Assembly: GCA_934716785.1 (NCBI GenBank)
Contig: CAKUYM010000214.1
Coordinates: forward strand, 1 to 7,375
Source: an uncultured Bacteroides sp.
GTDB lineage: Bacteria > Bacteroidota > Bacteroidia > Bacteroidales > Bacteroidaceae
Reading direction: 5' to 3'
DNA length: 7,375 nt
The notes beneath the pieces are model-generated. The model saw only the letters and a program-made list of their open reading frames with translations, searched no databases and was not told the origin of the DNA. The translations under genes and the position numbers were made by a program. Shown here in pieces: positions 4,444 to 7,375 of this stretch (positions are counted from its first letter, which is position 1; each line of letters opens with the position of its first letter).

Positions 4444-7375
4444 GTAATTTTGAGGAGTGCATCCGAATTGGTTTTTAAAGCAACGACTGAAATATACAGG
4501 CGCGTTGAATCCGCTACGATCACTGACTTCTGCAATGGGGAGATTGGGGTATTGTTTCAACAAAGTAGCAGCATACTTTAAACGGTAATTTAGCAAAAAG
4601 TTATTAGGTGTCATACCTGTCAGAGCCTTAAATTTAGTATAAAGCAATGACTTACCGACACCTACCTCTTTACAAAGAGCCGGAATATCAAACTCTGTAT
4701 CATCGATATGTTGCTCTATTACCTGCGAGGCCCGTTTCAGTAAGTCTTTATCCAAAGGATTAATACTGGTCAAGTCAATCTCAGACATCGGTCTCTTATC
4801 AAATTGATGCTGTATCAACAGACGACTGCGTATCAGGTTATTGGCACGTGCCAGTAGCAACTGTGCATGAAAGGGTTTCGTAATATAATCATCAGCGCCA
4901 CGATTGAGACCCTCAATGTTCTGTTCGGTAGAATTAAGTGCAGTCAACAGGATTACAGGTATATGACATAAATCTATATTATTCTTAATCTGCAGGCACA
5001 TTTCTGTTCCGGTCATCTCAGGCATCATGACATCACTAATAACTAAATCTGGTGAATTCTCATAAATCTGGCTGAGTCCTTCTTTTCCGTCATAGGCACA
5101 AATTATCTTATAGAAGGGTTCGAAAAGTTCCTTCAGCACTTGAAGCAACTCATCATTGTCTTCCACAAGAAGCACCGTATGAGCCTTGCTTTCCGTATCC
5201 TTAATCTCAACAAGCTCTATGGGCGAATTCTCCTCATCAACAAACACAGGCATTGAGTTGGGGATAATATCGCTTTCAGGACCCTGAGTATAAAATTGCA
5301 CATTCATATCGTTCAGGAATACATCTTTCCGACGAGGTAACCGCACTGTAAATGTACTACCTTCACCGACAATACTTTTCACTGTTATCTCTCCATGATG
5401 TTTTTCCACAATGGTTCTGGTCAATGCCAATCCGATGCCAGTTCCGCTAAACAGGCTTCCTTGCTTTTCTTGATTGTCAGCCTGAAAGAATCGTGCAAAT
5501 ATTTTATCTTTATTTTGTTCAGAGATACCGATACCTGTATCCGTTATATTAATTTTTATATCACTATTCGTTATCTCTCCCGACAAAATAATATTCCCTT
5601 TGTCGGATGTATACTTAAAAGCATTGGACAAAAGATTGAAGAAAACTTTCTCCATCAATTGCGGTTCAAACCAACATAAGACAGACGATTCCGGTAGTTT
5701 GAATTCATAGTTTATATTTCTTTGCTGTGCATAATCAACAAAAGCAAGATAGATTTCCTTCAAAAATACAATTATATCCTGCTGTTTTATTTGTATCGTT
5801 CCATAGTTCTGTTCCAATTTCCTGAATTCAAGCAACTCAGAGATTAACTTATTCATTTTTTGCGCATTCTTCCTTATCCTCACTATCTGATTGTATATAG
5901 AAGGATTCAATGAATATTTTTGCAATAGTATATCAATATGGCTAATAATCAGAGTAAGAGGCGTTCGGAACTCATGACTCACATTCGTAAAGAAAACCAG
6001 CTTTTCCTGATTAAGCTGCTTTATCTGTTGTTTCTCAAAACGTTCCTTTTCCAATGAAAGAGCCAATGTGCGTTTGGCTATCTTACTGTATACATAATAA
6101 AAAATGCATGCTACGAAAGCCGTCACATAGATTATCCATGCCCACCATGTATTATACCATGGAGAAACAATGACAAGCTGTATCGTTATTTCCTCCAAAT
6201 TTTGCCCGCTCTTTTCATTTATTGAAGCCACATGCAACGTATACTTTCCCGGATTTAGATTAGTGTAATACAATTCCGTCTGTTTGGTCTTAATCCAATT
6301 CTTATCTAAACCCTCAAGCTTATATTGAAACCATTTCTCCGAAAGTTGTTGCCCGTAATCAGACAAAGCAAAATGAATAATCAAATTATTCTGATCATGA
6401 TTCAGTTTAAGTTCACGAGTATATGGAAGTGACTCTGACAATATGCCCGTATCATCACCCGAAACAATCACCTTATTATTAACCCAAAGTTCTGAAAAGT
6501 AAAAAATAGGATTCTCATTGGCAGTACCAGTTTTGTTAAACTCATTTTCAGAGAATACAGTTACTCCTTTTGTATCTCCAATGTAAATACTTCCCTCTCC
6601 GGATACCAAAATTCCACATCCGTTAATAATATGAGTCGAGGGGAAGTTGCTCATCAAATCAATCGTTGTGAAAGTGCCCTCGGAAGGAACAAAGCAAGTG
6701 ACTCCCTTATCACCGGTTATCAGAATCTTTCCATCCTGAGTCCGGCAAAGATTATAACAGAAATCACCCGGCAACTGATTGTTTCGAGAAGTATAATGAG
6801 CCATGTTACGCGTCTGCCGATCATAAAAAAAGAGCCCCATTCCCAACGTACCGATATAGACACCGTCAGAGGTGGCAAGCACACGGGTAGGAGTCGCTTT
6901 ACTATCTCCTTCTGCCAGTGGAACATAGACTATAGACTCAGGATGTTCTACATGAGTGCACAAAACGTTTTTCCACCCCACCATATACAGGTTACCTTCC
7001 GCATCAATATCAAAATGCTCATAAAATGCAAAAGGAATGTTGATCCTATGAAATTTTTGTGTCTGGGTATCCAACCGAAAAAAGCCATTATGAGCAGATA
7101 TATATATTTGATCTTTCCATATCTTCACATGATAAACAATATCATCAGGCATATTGGAAGAGTGAATCTCTTCTTTCCAATAATTATAGAAATGTCCCGT
7201 ATTCAAGTCATAACGTGACAATCCGCCCAAATAGGTTCCTATATACAGGCAGTCTTTCTTTTCATCATAACAAATACTTTTCACATTATTATGAGGAATA
7301 GAGTTTTTTCCACCAGCCGTAAACTGCTGAAGAGTATTCCATTTCTTATCTACACAAGTGATACCACCACCATCT
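4417..7375 (-). CDS. Hybrid two-component system sensor/regulator (HTCS), 5'-truncated by the window edge
   Basis: Inner-membrane one-chain regulator that binds a glycan breakdown product in the periplasm and activates PUL genes. The frame is open to the right edge; 985 residues are visible, numbered here from the first full codon (GAT at 7372-7374). A GTG at 7282-7284 lies within a propeller repeat and is not the start. Domains in order: about six or seven Reg_prop blades (1-300, blade motifs such as YIGTYLGGLSRYD and YIGTLGMGLFFYD), Y_Y_Y domain (about 325-402, with YKLEGLDKNW), transmembrane helix (409-429), HisKA with phosphorylated His467 in NVSHEFRTPL, HATPase with N-box NLLSNAFKYT (580-589) and G-boxes DTGIGI (612-617) and GTGIGLAL (644-651), receiver with acidic pair Glu738/Asp739, phospho-acceptor Asp781, Thr811 and Lys833, and an AraC-type HTH domain (about 892-978). 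Every catalytic residue needed for phosphorelay is present. Full HTCSs are about 1300-1450 residues, so roughly one propeller is missing. It converges on the GH95-like gene. Confidence 0.95.
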   Translation of the reverse strand, partial: DGGGITCVDKKWNTLQQFTAGGKNSIPHNNVKSICYDEKKDCLYIGTYLGGLSRYDLNTGHFYNYWKEEIHSSNMPDDIVYHVKIWKDQIYISAHNGFFRLDTQTQKFHRINIPFAFYEHFDIDAEGNLYMVGWKNVLCTHVEHPESIVYVPLAEGDSKATPTRVLATSDGVYIGTLGMGLFFYDRQTRNMAHYTSRNNQLPGDFCYNLCRTQDGKILITGDKGVTCFVPSEGTFTTIDLMSNFPSTHIINGCGILVSGEGSIYIGDTKGVTVFSENEFNKTGTANENPIFYFSELWVNNKVIVSGDDTGILSESLPYTRELKLNHDQNNLIIHFALSDYGQQLSEKWFQYKLEGLDKNWIKTKQTELYYTNLNPGKYTLHVASINEKSGQNLEEITIQLVIVSPWYNTWWAWIIYVTAFVACIFYYVYSKIAKRTLALSLEKERFEKQQIKQLNQEKLVFFTNVSHEFRTPLTLIISHIDILLQKYSLNPSIYNQIVRIRKNAQKMNKLISELLEFRKLEQNYGTIQIKQQDIIVFLKEIYLAFVDYAQQRNINYEFKLPESSVLCWFEPQLMEKVFFNLLSNAFKYTSDKGNIILSGEITNSDIKINITDTGIGISEQNKDKIFARFFQADNQEKQGSLFSGTGIGLALTRTIVEKHHGEITVKSIVGEGSTFTVRLPRRKDVFLNDMNVQFYTQGPESDIIPNSMPVFVDEENSPIELVEIKDTESKAHTVLLVEDNDELLQVLKELFEPFYKIICAYDGKEGLSQIYENSPDLVISDVMMPEMTGTEMCLQIKNNIDLCHIPVILLTALNSTEQNIEGLNRGADDYITKPFHAQLLLARANNLIRSRLLIQHQFDKRPMSEIDLTSINPLDKDLLKRASQVIEQHIDDTEFDIPALCKEVGVGKSLLYTKFKALTGMTPNNFLLNYRLKYAATLLKQYPNLPIAEVSDRSGFNAPVYFSRCFKNQFGCTPQNYRKEKKQAD

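Noticed and set aside
6631..7218. 195-codon open frame on the plus strand, antisense to the HTCS propeller
   Set aside because: It lies wholly inside a well-supported coding region on the other strand, has no recognisable domain or signal, and has no promoter or ribosome binding site that I can see.
7282..7284. GTG as a start codon for a shorter HTCS
   Set aside because: The same frame continues upstream without a stop to the window edge and encodes more propeller sequence (GGITC...IPHNNV), so the codon is an internal valine.

Overview
The window looks like part of a polysaccharide utilization locus (PUL) from a gut-type Bacteroidota, probably Bacteroides or a close relative. The grounds are a hybrid two-component system (HTCS) of the Bacteroides type (periplasmic propeller, Y_Y_Y, histidine kinase, receiver and AraC domains in one chain), exported carbohydrate-active enzymes, moderate to low GC, weak Shine-Dalgarno sequences and a promoter-like element of the Bacteroides TTG/TAnnTTTG type. 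No species can be named from this.

Layout from left to right: (1) the 5' part of a DUF2264 gene on the minus strand, running off the left edge; (2) a complete GH88 unsaturated glucuronyl hydrolase lipoprotein gene on the minus strand, 13 nt upstream of the DUF2264 gene and almost certainly in one operon with it; (3) a 281-nt AT-rich divergent intergenic region; (4) a complete plus-strand gene for an exported 753-residue GH95-like (alpha/alpha)6-barrel enzyme; (5) an HTCS sensor/regulator on the minus strand that converges on the GH95-like gene with one base between the two stop codons and whose N-terminal part lies beyond the right edge.

How they may work together: the HTCS would sense a periplasmic oligosaccharide and, through its AraC domain, activate the divergent enzyme genes. 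GH88 removes the 4,5-unsaturated uronic acid left by polysaccharide lyases, so the substrate is probably a uronate-containing glycan cut by a lyase encoded elsewhere. The GH95-like enzyme would trim another sugar, classically alpha-L-fucose or alpha-L-galactose. The DUF2264 protein is probably a further six-hairpin glycosidase, possibly a glucuronidase. No SusC/SusD pair, lyase or sulfatase is visible, so the substrate cannot be fixed.

The most interesting points are the GH95-like protein, where a Glu occupies the position of the usual catalytic Asp, and the nested inverted repeats centred on the convergent stop codons. I see no RNA genes, mobile elements or CRISPR array.
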